The notes under the pieces: model-generated
What the model saw: the letters and a program-made list of their open reading frames with translations, nothing else
Told to the model about the DNA's origin: nothing
Databases searched by the model: none
Part shown: piece by piece, positions 1-9,264 of the stretch
Numbering within the stretch: the first letter of the stretch is position 1
Layout of the letters: each line of letters starts with the position of its first letter
NCBI GenBank assembly: GCA_018970025.1
Contig: JAGWXF010000002.1
Location: forward strand, 143,591-207,590
Direction: 5' to 3'
DNA length: 64,000 bases
DNA from: Actinomycetales bacterium
GTDB lineage: Bacteria; Actinomycetota; Actinomycetes; S36-B12
Made by a program: the position numbers and the translations under genes

Positions 1-715
1 CCGGTCGCATGCCCGTGGCGGTCACGGTGTCGTCGTTCTCCCGCAGGTTCTCCGACGCATGCGTATGGATGATCGCGCCCTGCTCCTGCGCCAGGGCCGC
101 GATCTCGCGCAGGTGGGCAGTGCCGACCGTGAAGGCAGCATGCGGCATCAGGGCCGGGGGAACCGAAGGACCGCCGATGCGGGCGAGGTGCGCCGGCCAC
201 GCGCGAGCCAGTTCCATGCGCTGCTCCCAGGACAGCCCGTCCGGCCCCGGGAAGGAGAAGAAGACCGGGCCGGTCACGTGCCGCAGCCCGACCTCCACCG
301 CCCCTTCATGCGCCTGCACCGGGTGGAAGTACATGTCCAGGGCCGTGGTGGTACCGCTCAGCAGGGCCTCCAGGGCACCCAGCCGCGCCCCGATCCGCAC
401 GCCCTGCTGGTCCATCACCCGGGCCTCCTCCGCCCAGACGCGCTCCAGGAAGCCCTGCAGGTCAACGTCCTCGGCGATGCCGCGCAGCAGCGTCATCGGC
501 AGGTGCGTATGCAGGTTCACCAGGCCCGGCATGACGAGGTGATCCTGTGCGTCGATCACGCGATCGGCAGCGACGTCCAGTGCTGCGCCGACTGCCACGA
601 TGCGATCTCCCGCAATCGCGACATCCAGGCCGGTGCCGGCGCGCAGCTCTGCGTCGAGCATGAGCGCATGGCGAGCCCCGCGGATCAGCAGGTCGGCCTG
701 CATGGTGCCCGTCAT
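1..715 (-). CDS. Amidohydrolase, MTA/SAH deaminase-like (C-terminus outside window)
   Basis: About 238 N-terminal residues are visible; the gene runs off the left edge. The metal-binding HTH motif of the amidohydrolase fold is at residues 69-71, after a small beta-sandwich segment (RGARHALM...DAELR), and a second HTH followed by ASEN is at 217-219. This layout is that of the MtaD/TrzA group, which deaminates 5'-methylthioadenosine or S-adenosylhomocysteine in the cytoplasm. The ATG at 715 overlaps the stop of the upstream phosphorylase gene (ATGA), so the two are translationally coupled. Partnership with a 6-oxopurine-type phosphorylase and mtnA points to MTA or 5'-deoxyadenosine as substrate (inference). 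Substrate residues in the missing C-terminus cannot be checked; guanine, chlorohydrolase or other aminohydrolase activity remains possible. Confidence 0.8.
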   Translation of the reverse strand, partial: MTGTMQADLLIRGARHALMLDAELRAGTGLDVAIAGDRIVAVGAALDVAADRVIDAQDHLVMPGLVNLHTHLPMTLLRGIAEDVDLQGFLERVWAEEARVMDQQGVRIGARLGALEALLSGTTTALDMYFHPVQAHEGAVEVGLRHVTGPVFFSFPGPDGLSWEQRMELARAWPAHLARIGGPSVPPALMPHAAFTVGTAHLREIAALAQEQGAIIHTHASENLRENDDTVTATGMRP

Positions 716-1515
716 CCGCGACGGGCCAGGTCCGCAGCGGCCCGCCCCAGGATCGCCGTCACCTGCGCTGCGCCCTGCGCGACCACTGCGTTGACGTCCT
801 CGATCGTGATCGGCACCGTGCCCAGGCCAGCCGCAGGGTTGGCCACCAGGCAGATGGACGCATAGGCGATGCCACGCTCCACCGCGAGGACGACCTCAGG
901 CACCCCCGTCATGCCCACCACCGTTGCCCCGGCTGCCTGGGCCATCCTGATCTCGGCCCTGGTCTCGAAGCGCGGGCCCTCGAAGCAGGCGTAGATCCCG
1001 TGCGGGACGACGGCGATGCCCAACTGCCCTGCCGCTTCGATCAGGGCCGAACGCAGCGACGCATCGTAGGGCTCGCCCATGTCAGCGTGGACGACGCCGG
1101 CCGAGGTGCTGTCGCCGTCGAAGAAGGTGAGCGGCCGCTGCCTGGTGAAGTCCAGGAAGTCATCGACCACGACGAGCTCCCCCGCCTGGTGGCCGATGCC
1201 GCCGACGACGTTGACCGCCAGGATCTGACGGACCCCCGCCTCGGAGAGGGCCTGGATGATGGCGCGCGCATTGATGCGATGCGGCGGCACCCGGTGGTCG
1301 CTGCCATGGCGGGAGACGAAGATCGTGCGCCGGCCGTGGAGCCGTCCGATGGTTGCGCTCGCCGAGCCGTAGGACGTCCTCAGCTCGATGTCGTGTGCCT
1401 CGAGCAGGTCATCGAGGGCGTAGAAGCCGGTGCCGGCGATGACCCCCAGCGGCGGGAGGTCAGCCGCCAGGGAGGCTCCGCTCACGGGAGACCCGATCAC
1501 GGGAGATCCGCTCAC
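712..1515 (-). CDS. Purine nucleoside phosphorylase family, probable S-methyl-5'-thioinosine phosphorylase
   Basis: 267 residues, usual for the MTAP/MTIP family. Phosphate and ribose motifs are clear: SRHGSDHRVPPHRIN (68-82), DFLDFTRQRPLTFFD (119-133), EGPRFETRAEIRM (179-191) and GMTGVPEVVLA (201-211). Human MTA phosphorylase has two Asp residues (220 and 222) that read the 6-amino group; here the aligned positions are Asn226 and Ala228 (VANPAAG), as expected for a 6-oxopurine such as methylthioinosine. That fits the deaminase encoded next. The GTG start overlaps the cdd stop. Three tandem 15-bp units encode the N-terminal SGSPVIGSPVSG, giving three in-frame GTG starts (1515, 1500, 1485), so the true N-terminus is uncertain. 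Expected product: hypoxanthine plus 5-methylthioribose-1-phosphate, the substrate of MtnA. Confidence 0.85.
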   Translation of the reverse strand: MSGSPVIGSPVSGASLAADLPPLGVIAGTGFYALDDLLEAHDIELRTSYGSASATIGRLHGRRTIFVSRHGSDHRVPPHRINARAIIQALSEAGVRQILAVNVVGGIGHQAGELVVVDDFLDFTRQRPLTFFDGDSTSAGVVHADMGEPYDASLRSALIEAAGQLGIAVVPHGIYACFEGPRFETRAEIRMAQAAGATVVGMTGVPEVVLAVERGIAYASICLVANPAAGLGTVPITIEDVNAVVAQGAAQVTAILGRAAADLARRG

Positions 1516-1913
1516 GGGAGATCCGCTGGGCCGAAGGCCTCCGGGATCAGCCGCTCGAGCGCCACCGGGCCATCAGCATGGTCGATGAGCAGGGTGCGGC
1601 CACCGTGCTCATGCAGCAGCTGCCGGCAGCGGCCGCATGGCAGCAGCGGCCCGGGGCGCGGCCCGACGCAGGCGAAGGCGATGATGCGCTCCTTGCTGCC
1701 AGGCGGACTGGTGCGCACCAGCTCGCTCACCAGGCCGCACTCGGCGCACAGGGTCACGCCAAGGGAGGCATTCTCGACATTGCAGCCGGTCACGATCCGA
1801 CCCGCCTCGGTCAGCGCAGCAGCACCCACCGGATGCCGCGAGTAGGGAGCATAGGCGTGATCGCGGGCCTGCATGGCCGCCTGCCGCAGGGCCGGCCAGT
1901 CGACCTCGGCCAT
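1512..1913 (-). CDS. cdd: Cytidine deaminase
   Basis: Zinc-dependent deamination of cytidine and deoxycytidine to uridine forms. The zinc and catalytic motif CNVENASLGVTLCAECG contains the CAE triad, followed by PCGRCRQLL with the other two cysteine ligands. At 133 residues it has the short homotetrameric CDA size. I start at the ATG at 1913 (MAEVDW) because it aligns with known actinobacterial Cdd proteins; upstream in-frame starts at 1925 (ATG) and 1934 (GTG) exist and none has a clear ribosome-binding site. It sits inside the MTA salvage run, between the aldolase fusion and the phosphorylase, so nucleoside salvage is the common theme. Confidence 0.93.
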   Translation of the reverse strand: MAEVDWPALRQAAMQARDHAYAPYSRHPVGAAALTEAGRIVTGCNVENASLGVTLCAECGLVSELVRTSPPGSKERIIAFACVGPRPGPLLPCGRCRQLLHEHGGRTLLIDHADGPVALERLIPEAFGPADLP

Positions 1914-1935
1914 CTCAGGGGGCATGCTGCGCACC

Positions 1936-3909
1936 CTAGCGGGGGAAGGCGGCTGCCACGCCGCCGTCGACCGGGATCACCGCACCGGACGTGCGGGAGG
2001 AGTCGGCCGACAGCAGGTACGCGACCGTCTGGGCGACGTCCAGGCTGCGCACCCGGGCGTTAAGCAGGTTGCGGCTGGCGTAGAAGTCCTCGAGCTCCTC
2101 GGGCTGGATGCCGTGGGCCGCCGCTCGCTCCTCGCGGATGCCGCCGGCCCACAGCAGCGAGTTGTCGAAGACCGCATCGGGGTTGACGGCATTGGCCCGG
2201 ATGCCGGACTTGCCGCCCTCGATTGCCGCGATGCGCATCAGCTGGATCATCCCGGCCTTGGAGACCGAGTAGCCGCCGAATCCGGCACCCGGGCCGAAGG
2301 CGTTCTTGCTGGCGATGTAGACCAGGGAGCCGCCGATCCCCTGGGCCTTCATGGCCCGGATCGCCTGCTGGGTGAGCAGGAAGGCGCTGGTGAGGTTGAT
2401 GCGCAGGCCCGCCTCCCACTTCTCGACCGGCAGCTCATCGAGGGTGCCGCCGACGCCGATCCCGGCGTTGGCGACGATGCCGTCGATCCCGCCGAATGCG
2501 CGGATGCCGGCCCGGATGGTGGCGCGCACGACGGCCTCATCCGACTGATCGCCGACGGCCAGCTGCGGCCGTGCGCAGCCGGCATCGGTCAGCTCGCTGC
2601 CGAGGCGCTCCAGGCCATCGCCATCGAGATCTGCCAGGACGAGCGAGGCGCCAAGGCCAGCGAGATAGCGGCTGATCCCCAGGCCGATCCCGGACGCTGC
2701 GCCGGTGACGACGAAGACATGGCCAGCGAAGCGGGGCGGTGCCGGCCGCAGGGTGAGCTTGTACAGCTCCATCGGCCAGTAGTCGAAGCCGAAGATCTCC
2801 GCCTCGGGTAAGGCTTGCGGGGCGCCGAAGGCATCAGCGATCGTGGCGGCCACGAGGTGGGTATGGCAGGCGATGTCGGCGACCATGGCTGCCTCGGCAC
2901 TGGACGAGCCCGTGGTGATGGCGCCCAGCCCCGGGACGAGCATGACCTTCGGCATCGGGTCATGCGGCCCGAATCCGTCCGGCATCAACGCGCGCTGGCG
3001 CTCGACGTAGGCGAGGTAGTCCTGCGCATAGGAATCGACCGCACCCCGGGCCGCACCGAGGTCCTGGATCGCCAGGGAGAACGGCTTGATGCGCAGCATG
3101 TGGTCGGCGCTCGATACGCCACCGGCCACGATGACCGGCAGGTCGGCGCGATCGGCGATGGCGCGCAGCCGCTCGTCAACCCGGAGCACCCGGCGGCCGG
3201 CCTGGCTGACCGCGCCGCGCAGCTCCAGCAGCAGCCGCTCCAGCTCCTCCTCGGGGATGTCGTCATGCCGGGGAGCCGGACCAGCGGCGATGGCATTGGC
3301 GCGCACGAACGCCCGGGCCTGGTCGACCACGGCAAGCGTTCGGGCCAGGCAGGCGTCGGAGTCCTCCGCCCAGGTGATCAGCCCATGGTGGGCCAGGACG
3401 ACACCGTCGTAGTGGGCGAGCTCTCCCACCATTCGGCTCAGCTGGAAGCCGGGGCGGATCCAGTCGACATAGGCGAAGCCCTCGCCCAGTGCCTCGCGGG
3501 TCACCCGGGCGCCCTCGGCGTGGTTGGTCAGCGCGCAGATGGCATCCGCATGGACGTGGTCGATATGCGCGAACGGCAGGAAGGCGTGCAGCAGGGTCTC
3601 GATCGAGGGCCGTCGGGCACCCGGATCCAGCAGTGCCCGGGCGACCAGGTCGGTCATCTCCTCGTCGGACATCTGGTCGCGATCACGCAATGGCAGCAGG
3701 TCGTCCATCCGCAGGGCCGGGTAGTCGCCGGCCGTCGAGCCGCGCATATCCGCCCCGGATCCCTTCACCCACATCACCTGCTGCTCGCGTCCGAGGTGGT
3801 CGATCAGCACCCCCTTGGCCGAGGTATTGCCACCCCCGTAGACCACGAGCGTGTCGTCATCGCCGATGCGATTGGACCGCTCGACGAGCTGCCTGAGGGG
3901 CTCGGTCAT
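1936..3909 (-). CDS. Bifunctional class II aldolase / short-chain dehydrogenase (RhaEW-like)
   Basis: 657 residues, two enzymes in one chain. Residues 1-380 are a class II aldolase/adducin domain: VVYGGGNTSAKG (22-33), KGSGADM (49-55), metal ligands H118 and H120 (DHVHAD) and H174/H175 (LAHHGL). Residues 395-657 are an SDR: VTGAASGIG nucleotide loop, NAGIG, catalytic S534 and Y547-x3-K551, ending in PVDGG. The layout matches bifunctional rhamnulose-1-phosphate aldolase/lactaldehyde dehydrogenase. No rhamnose isomerase or kinase is nearby; instead the gene overlaps mtnA (ATGA). I infer cleavage of 5-methylthioribulose-1-phosphate or 5-deoxyribulose-1-phosphate to DHAP plus an aldehyde, which the SDR then oxidises or reduces. 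The domain call is firm; the substrate is inference. Confidence 0.9.
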   Translation of the reverse strand: MTEPLRQLVERSNRIGDDDTLVVYGGGNTSAKGVLIDHLGREQQVMWVKGSGADMRGSTAGDYPALRMDDLLPLRDRDQMSDEEMTDLVARALLDPGARRPSIETLLHAFLPFAHIDHVHADAICALTNHAEGARVTREALGEGFAYVDWIRPGFQLSRMVGELAHYDGVVLAHHGLITWAEDSDACLARTLAVVDQARAFVRANAIAAGPAPRHDDIPEEELERLLLELRGAVSQAGRRVLRVDERLRAIADRADLPVIVAGGVSSADHMLRIKPFSLAIQDLGAARGAVDSYAQDYLAYVERQRALMPDGFGPHDPMPKVMLVPGLGAITTGSSSAEAAMVADIACHTHLVAATIADAFGAPQALPEAEIFGFDYWPMELYKLTLRPAPPRFAGHVFVVTGAASGIGLGISRYLAGLGASLVLADLDGDGLERLGSELTDAGCARPQLAVGDQSDEAVVRATIRAGIRAFGGIDGIVANAGIGVGGTLDELPVEKWEAGLRINLTSAFLLTQQAIRAMKAQGIGGSLVYIASKNAFGPGAGFGGYSVSKAGMIQLMRIAAIEGGKSGIRANAVNPDAVFDNSLLWAGGIREERAAAHGIQPEELEDFYASRNLLNARVRSLDVAQTVAYLLSADSSRTSGAVIPVDGGVAAAFPR

Positions 3910-4946
3910 GTGCCAGCCTCCGGGATGAGTCGGTCGATGGGCGATCCATCGGGCTCCAGGGCTCCTGCCTCCGTCACGATGAGGCTGATCAGGTTCCAGG
4001 GCGTGACATCGAAGGCGGGGTTGAAGCCAGTGGCGCCGGCCGGCGCCAGGCGAGCACCGGCGACGTGGGTGACCTCATCGCCGTCGCGCAGCTCGATATG
4101 AATCGCATCCCCGGTGGCAGTGGCAAGGTCGACGGTGGATGAGGGGGCCGCAACCACGAATGGGATGCCGGCCGCCTGGCAGGCCAGCGCCACGCCGACC
4201 GATCCGATCTTGTTGGCCGTGTCTCCATTGCGGGCGATGCGATCGGCACCGATGATCGCCACATCGACCAGCCCGCGAAGGATGGTGCTCGCGGCAGCGA
4301 CGTCCGCCTGCACGACATACTCGATGCCCTCCTGCCCCAGCTCCCAGGCGGTCAGCCGTGAGCCCTGCAGCAGGGGCCGGGTCTCGTCCACGTACACCAG
4401 GCCGAGCTGGCCGCGATCGCGCAGCTCGCGGACGATGCCCAGGGCCGTGCCCCAGGCAGTTGTCGCCAGCGAGCCGGCATTGCAGTGGGTCAGCACGCGT
4501 ACCGGAGCCTGCCCGGCAACCCGCTCACGGATCCAGGATGCGCCACGTGCCGACAGGGCTCGATTGGCACGCTCGTCCTCGTCCATCACCAGGTCAGCCT
4601 CGGCGAGCACTGCCGCCACTCCCCCGGCCATGTGCGGGTGCACTCGCTCCACACCCCAGGCGAGGTTCACCGCCGTCGGTCGCGCCAGGCGAATCCGCTC
4701 GACCTGCGACTGCAGCTCATCCTCCGACCAGCCCTCGCGCTGCCCTTGCAGCATCGCAACCGCGACGCCGTAGGCACCGACCGCGCCCAGTGCCGGTGCC
4801 CCTCGCACCACCAGGCGCATGATCGCATCGACCACGGCGTCGACCGTCGTGCAGTCGATGAGGACGAGCTCGCCCGGCAGCCGGGTCTGGTCGATCAGGC
4901 GCAGGGCCTGCCGATCCGGCTGCCATGCCACCGACTGCACCGACAT
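3906..4946 (-). CDS. mtnA: S-methyl-5-thioribose-1-phosphate isomerase
   Basis: Isomerises 5-methylthioribose-1-phosphate (or 5-deoxyribose-1-phosphate) to the ribulose form. The eIF2B-like family signatures are present: LIDQTRLP near the N-terminus, RGAPALGAVGAYG, the catalytic cysteine in LTHCNAGSLATT, and the catalytic aspartate in GADRIARNGDTANKIG. I choose the ATG at 4946 (346 aa) because GAGGAG lies 6 nt upstream and MSVQSVAW matches family N-termini; an in-frame GTG at 4973 overlaps the mutase stop and is the alternative. It is followed directly by the aldolase fusion. No mtnB, C, D or K is seen, so the usual methionine salvage route is not encoded here and the product probably goes to the aldolase. 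Confidence 0.93.
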   Translation of the reverse strand: MSVQSVAWQPDRQALRLIDQTRLPGELVLIDCTTVDAVVDAIMRLVVRGAPALGAVGAYGVAVAMLQGQREGWSEDELQSQVERIRLARPTAVNLAWGVERVHPHMAGGVAAVLAEADLVMDEDERANRALSARGASWIRERVAGQAPVRVLTHCNAGSLATTAWGTALGIVRELRDRGQLGLVYVDETRPLLQGSRLTAWELGQEGIEYVVQADVAAASTILRGLVDVAIIGADRIARNGDTANKIGSVGVALACQAAGIPFVVAAPSSTVDLATATGDAIHIELRDGDEVTHVAGARLAPAGATGFNPAFDVTPWNLISLIVTEAGALEPDGSPIDRLIPEAGT

Positions 4947-4972
4947 GCTCGACTCCTCAACCGGCCGGGACA

Positions 4973-6550
4973 CTAGAACGCATCGACCGGCTGGTACTGG
5001 CCCCAGGCATCGCGCAGGGCATCGCAGACCTCGCCGATCGTTGCCCGGGCCCTGAGGGCATCCCGCATCGGGTAGAGCAGGTTGTCATCCCCGCGAGCGG
5101 CCTGCCGGATCTCCTCCAGCAGGCGCTTGACCTCCGTGCTGTCGCGAGCGGCCCGCAGCGCCTGCAGGCGAGCGACCTGCTCGGCCTCGATCGCCGGGTC
5201 GACGCGCAGCGGCTCGTAGTGCTCATGCTCATCGGTGGTGAACGCATTGACGCCGACGACCGTTCGCTCGCCGCCGTCGATCTGCCGGGTAACCTCGTAG
5301 GCCGAGCGCTCGATCTCCGCCTTCTGGAAGCCCTCCTCGATCGCCGCGACGGCACCCCCCATCTGGTCGATCCGGTCGATGAGCGCCGTCGCGGCTTGCT
5401 CGATCTCATCGGTCAGCGACTCGATCACATACGAGCCGGCGAACGGGTCGACCGTGCCGCACACGTCGGTCTCGTAGGCGAGCACCTGCTGGGTGCGCAG
5501 GGCCAGGCGGGCAGCCTTCGCGGTCGGCAGGGCGATCGCCTCGTCGAATGAGTTCGTGTGCAGCGACTGGGTTCCGCCGAGCACGGCGGCCAGCCCCTGC
5601 ACCGCCACCCGGACGAGGTTGACCTCCGGCTGCTGCGCGGTGAGCTGCACGCCGGCCGTCTGGGTATGGAAGCGCAGCATCCAGGACTTCGGGTCCTTCG
5701 CGCCGAAGCGGTCGCGCATGATCCTCGCCCACAGCCGCCGCGCCGCCCGGAACTTGGCCACCTCCTCCAGGATGGTGGTGCGGGAGACGAAGAAGAAGGC
5801 AAGCCGGGGGGCGAACTCATCGACGTCCTGGCCGGCATCGACGGCCGCTTGCACGTACGCGATGCCGTCAGCCAGGGTGAAGGCGATCTCCTGGACGGGC
5901 GTGGCGCCCGCCTCTGCCATGTGGTACCCGGAGATGGATATGGTGTTCCACTTCGGGATCTCGGCACGGCAGTAGGTGAAGATGTCGGTGATGAGCCGGA
6001 TGGACTGGGCCGGCGGGTAGATGTACGTGCCCCGGGCGATGTACTCCTTGAGCACGTCGTTCTGGATCGTGCCGTTCAGCTGCGTTGCCGCAACGCCCTG
6101 CTCCTCGGCGACCAGCTGGTAGAGCAGCAGCAGCAGGGCGGCTGGCGCGTTGATCGTCATCGAGGTGGAGACCTGGTCCAGGGGGATCCCCTCAAAGAGC
6201 ACCCGCATGTCCTCGATGGAGTCGATCGCGACCCCGACCTTGCCCACCTCGCCGTGCGCCAGCGGGTGATCGGAGTCGTAGCCCATCTGGGTCGGCAGGT
6301 CGAAGGCCACCGACAGCCCGGTCGTGCCAGCGGCCAGCAGCTGCCGGTACCGCTCATTGGACTCCTGGGCCGTGCCGAAGCCGGCGTACTGCCGCATCGT
6401 CCACGGCCGGCCCGTGTACATCGTCGGGTAGACGCCCCTGGTGAAGGGGTACTGCCCCGGTGATCCCAGCTGGGCGGCCGGATCCCAGCCGGCCAGCGCA
6501 TCAGGCCCGTAGACGGCCTCGAGCGGCAGGCCGGACTCCGTCCGCCCCAT
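4973..6550 (-). CDS. Methylmalonyl-CoA mutase family, large (catalytic) subunit
   Basis: 525 residues forming only the substrate-binding TIM barrel; there is no C-terminal cobalamin-binding domain, so a separate small subunit is required (one candidate is at 54662-55072). [21 protein letters not shown] (41-61) is the CoA/substrate signature. The carboxylate-binding pair that marks methylmalonyl-CoA mutase, Tyr89 and Arg207 in the Propionibacterium enzyme, is kept as Tyr55 and Arg173, whereas isobutyryl-CoA mutase has Phe and Gln. The expected reaction is therefore methylmalonyl-CoA to succinyl-CoA (ethylmalonyl-CoA not excluded). It starts 3 nt after the sdhB stop and its stop abuts mtnA, so it is in the middle of one operon. 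Confidence 0.88.
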   Translation of the reverse strand: MGRTESGLPLEAVYGPDALAGWDPAAQLGSPGQYPFTRGVYPTMYTGRPWTMRQYAGFGTAQESNERYRQLLAAGTTGLSVAFDLPTQMGYDSDHPLAHGEVGKVGVAIDSIEDMRVLFEGIPLDQVSTSMTINAPAALLLLLYQLVAEEQGVAATQLNGTIQNDVLKEYIARGTYIYPPAQSIRLITDIFTYCRAEIPKWNTISISGYHMAEAGATPVQEIAFTLADGIAYVQAAVDAGQDVDEFAPRLAFFFVSRTTILEEVAKFRAARRLWARIMRDRFGAKDPKSWMLRFHTQTAGVQLTAQQPEVNLVRVAVQGLAAVLGGTQSLHTNSFDEAIALPTAKAARLALRTQQVLAYETDVCGTVDPFAGSYVIESLTDEIEQAATALIDRIDQMGGAVAAIEEGFQKAEIERSAYEVTRQIDGGERTVVGVNAFTTDEHEHYEPLRVDPAIEAEQVARLQALRAARDSTEVKRLLEEIRQAARGDDNLLYPMRDALRARATIGEVCDALRDAWGQYQPVDAF

Positions 6551-6553
6551 CCC

Positions 6554-7312
6554 CTACTCGCTCTTCGAGCGCACGCGGATCTTGCTGCCGAGCCAGCGGA
6601 TCGGGTCGTACTTCTGGTCGGCCACCCGCTCCTTCAGCGGGATGAGCGCATTGTCGGTGATGTGGATGTGCTCCGGGCACACCTCCGTGCAGCACTTGGT
6701 GATGTTGCAGTAGCCCAGGCCGAGATCGTCCTGCGCCATGCGCTTGCGGTCCAGGGTGTCCAGTGGGTGCATGTCCAGCTCGGCCACGCGCATGAGCACC
6801 CTCGGGCCGGCGAAGGCGCGCTTGTTCTCCTCGTGATCGCGAATGGCGTGGCAGGTGTTCTGGCACAGGAAGCACTCGATGCACTTGCGGAACTCCTGGG
6901 AGCGCTGCACGTCCTCCTGCGCCATGCGGTACTCACCGGGCTGCAGGCCCTCCGGCGGCTGGAAGGCCGGTACCTCCCGTGCCTTGGCATAGTTGTAGGA
7001 GACGTCGGTCACCAGGTCGCGGATGACCGGGAAGGCACGCAGCGGGGTGACCGTGACGACCTCGTCCTCCTCGAAGGTGTTCATCCGCGTCAGGCACATC
7101 AGTCGCGGCCTGCCGTTGACCTCCGCGCTGCACGAGCCGCACTTGCCGGCCTTGCAGTTCCAGCGGATCGCCAGGTCATTGGCCTGGGTCGCCTGGATGC
7201 GATGCAGGACGTCGAGGACGACCTCGCCCTCGTTCACCTCGACCTCGTAGTCGACGAGCGAGCCCGTCCCGTGATCGCCGCGCCAGAGCCGGAACTTCGC
7301 CAGGTATCCCAT
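6554..7312 (-). CDS. sdhB: Succinate dehydrogenase / fumarate reductase iron-sulfur subunit
   Basis: 252 residues. The N-terminal ferredoxin fold carries the [2Fe-2S] cysteines in NCKAGKCGSCSAEV; the C-terminal part carries CIECFLCQNTC and KCCTEVCPEHI for the [4Fe-4S] and [3Fe-4S] clusters. It transfers electrons from the flavoprotein to the membrane anchor. The ATG at 7312 (MGYLAKFRLW) is 2 nt from the sdhA stop; the frame stays open further upstream but only by overlapping sdhA. The C-A-B gene order and subunit sizes match the mycobacterial Sdh1 type (Rv0247c-Rv0249c). Confidence 0.95.
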   Translation of the reverse strand: MGYLAKFRLWRGDHGTGSLVDYEVEVNEGEVVLDVLHRIQATQANDLAIRWNCKAGKCGSCSAEVNGRPRLMCLTRMNTFEEDEVVTVTPLRAFPVIRDLVTDVSYNYAKAREVPAFQPPEGLQPGEYRMAQEDVQRSQEFRKCIECFLCQNTCHAIRDHEENKRAFAGPRVLMRVAELDMHPLDTLDRKRMAQDDLGLGYCNITKCCTEVCPEHIHITDNALIPLKERVADQKYDPIRWLGSKIRVRSKSE

Positions 7313-7314
7313 CG

Positions 7315-9216
7315 CTACGCCTTTTCCTTGCCGAGGGCGGATAGTTCGTCTTCTGTCAGGTACTTCGACAGCTCCTTGCCGTCGAAGAGGGCCGCGAGTT
7401 CGGCCGGCATCAGCGGCAGCGGCTGGCTGACCACGTCCACCCCATCGCCGTCGATCCGGCAGATGAGATTGACCTTCCGCCACTCGGGCTCCATGGCCGG
7501 GTAGTCGTCGCGGGTATGACCGCCGCGGGACTCCTCGCGGGTCAGGGCCGAGCGCGCGATGGCCTCCGACACCAGCAGCTGCTTGGGCAGGTCCAGTGCC
7601 AGGTGCCAGCCCGGGTTGTACTCCCGGCCGCCCACGACCGACAGCTCCCGGGCCCGCAGCTTCAGGTCGTCGATGAGCTTGAGGGCCTGCTCCATCTCGT
7701 GCTTGGTGCGGATGATGCCGACGTAGTCGTTCATCACCTGCTGCAGCTCGGACTGGATCTCGTAGGGGTTCTCCCCGGTCGCGCGGCTGAACGGCTCGAG
7801 GGCGGTATCGATGGCGCGCTGCACCTGCGCTTCGTCCAGGGTGCCCTCAGGCGTGCCGGCGACGTACTCGGCGGCGGCATCCCCGGCGCGCCGGCCGAAG
7901 ACCAGCAGGTCCGACAGGGAGTTGCCACCCAGCCGGTTGGAGCCATGCAGCCCGCCGGCAGCCTCGCCCGCGCAGAACAGGCCGCGCACCCCCACCACGG
8001 CCTGGGAGTCCGGGTCGACCTCGACCCCGCCCATCACGTAATGACAGGTCGGGCCGACCTCCATCGGCTCCAGAGTGATGTCGACGTCCGCGAGCTCCTT
8101 GAACTGATGCCACATCGACGGCAGCTTGGCCTTGATGGTCTCGGCCGGCAGGCGCTTGGAGACGTCCAGGAAGACACCGCCATGCGGCGAGCCTCGCCCG
8201 GCCTTCACCTCGGTGTTGATCGCCCGGGCCACCTCGTCACGGGGCAGCAGCTCCGGCGGCCGCTTGTTGTTGTCCGGATCGGTGTACCACCGATCCGCCT
8301 CCTCCTCGGTGGTGGCGTACTTGTCGCGGAAGACATCCGGGATGTAGTCGAACATGAAGCGCCGGCCCTCGGAGTTGGTCAGGACACCACCGTCGCCGCG
8401 CACCGACTCCGTCACCAGGATGCCCTTGACCGACGGCGGCCAGACCATGCCCGTGGGATGGAACTGCACGAACTCCATGTTCACCAGCGAGCCACCGGCC
8501 AGCATGGCAAGGGCGTGACCGTCGCCGGTGTACTCCCATGAGTTGGACGTCACCTTGAACGACTTGCCGATGCCGCCGGTGGCGATGACCACGGCCTTGG
8601 CGGAGAAGAGCACGAAGGTGCCGCTCGGCCGCCAGTAGGCGAGCACCCCGGACACCCGCTGCTCATCGCCCTCGCCGGTGGTGAACAGGTCGGTCGCCGA
8701 GCACTCGGCGAAGACCCGTACCCGTGCCTCGTAGTCGCCGTGGATGCGCTTGTCCTCCTGCTGCAGCGCGACGATGCGCTGCTGCAGGGTGCGGATCATC
8801 TCCAGGCCGGTGCGGTCGCCGACATGAGCCAGGCGCGGATACTCATGTCCGCCGAAGTTGCGCTGGCTGATCTTGCCGTCCTTCGTGCGGTCGAACAGCG
8901 CACCCCAGGACTCCAGCTCCCAGACCCGATCCGGCGCCTCCCTGGCGTGCAGCTCGGCCATCCGGTACTGGTTGAGGAACTTGCCGCCGCGCATGGTGTC
9001 GCAGAAGTGGACCTTCCAGCCGTCATTGGGATTGACGTTGGCCATCGAGGCGGCGATCCCGCCCTCGGCCATGACCGTATGGGCCTTGCCGAAGAGGGAC
9101 TTGCTCAGGATCGCGACCGACTTGCCGGCCTCGCGGGCCGCGATCGCTGCCCGCAGCCCAGCGCCGCCGGCACCGATGACCACGACGTCGAAGGCGTAGC
9201 GCTCCATGTCCGACAT
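7315..9216 (-). CDS. sdhA: Succinate dehydrogenase / fumarate reductase flavoprotein subunit
   Basis: 633 residues. The FAD-binding motif VVVIGAGGAGLRAAIAA is near residue 10; SKSLFGKAHTVMAEGGIAA includes the region of covalent FAD attachment; QFHPTG and the RGDGG and HGSNRLGGNSL motifs form the dicarboxylate site; the C-terminal domain contains RGGHTRDDYP. It oxidises succinate to fumarate at the inner face of the membrane. The ATG at 9216 has AAGGACGG about 6 nt upstream. Co-location with the acyl-CoA mutase is unusual and suggests that succinyl-CoA-derived succinate feeds this complex. Confidence 0.96.
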   Translation of the reverse strand: MSDMERYAFDVVVIGAGGAGLRAAIAAREAGKSVAILSKSLFGKAHTVMAEGGIAASMANVNPNDGWKVHFCDTMRGGKFLNQYRMAELHAREAPDRVWELESWGALFDRTKDGKISQRNFGGHEYPRLAHVGDRTGLEMIRTLQQRIVALQQEDKRIHGDYEARVRVFAECSATDLFTTGEGDEQRVSGVLAYWRPSGTFVLFSAKAVVIATGGIGKSFKVTSNSWEYTGDGHALAMLAGGSLVNMEFVQFHPTGMVWPPSVKGILVTESVRGDGGVLTNSEGRRFMFDYIPDVFRDKYATTEEEADRWYTDPDNNKRPPELLPRDEVARAINTEVKAGRGSPHGGVFLDVSKRLPAETIKAKLPSMWHQFKELADVDITLEPMEVGPTCHYVMGGVEVDPDSQAVVGVRGLFCAGEAAGGLHGSNRLGGNSLSDLLVFGRRAGDAAAEYVAGTPEGTLDEAQVQRAIDTALEPFSRATGENPYEIQSELQQVMNDYVGIIRTKHEMEQALKLIDDLKLRARELSVVGGREYNPGWHLALDLPKQLLVSEAIARSALTREESRGGHTRDDYPAMEPEWRKVNLICRIDGDGVDVVSQPLPLMPAELAALFDGKELSKYLTEDELSALGKEKA

Positions 9217-9264
9217 GAGTTCCGTCCTTGATGCAGTTGCGTTGGCTTCAGGTAGGGGTCCGGC

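Noticed and set aside
1000..1845. Long plus-strand open frame opposite the phosphorylase and cdd genes
   Set aside because: It mirrors the codon pattern of the minus-strand genes, has no domain motifs and no ribosome-binding site. Many such antisense frames occur throughout and were omitted.
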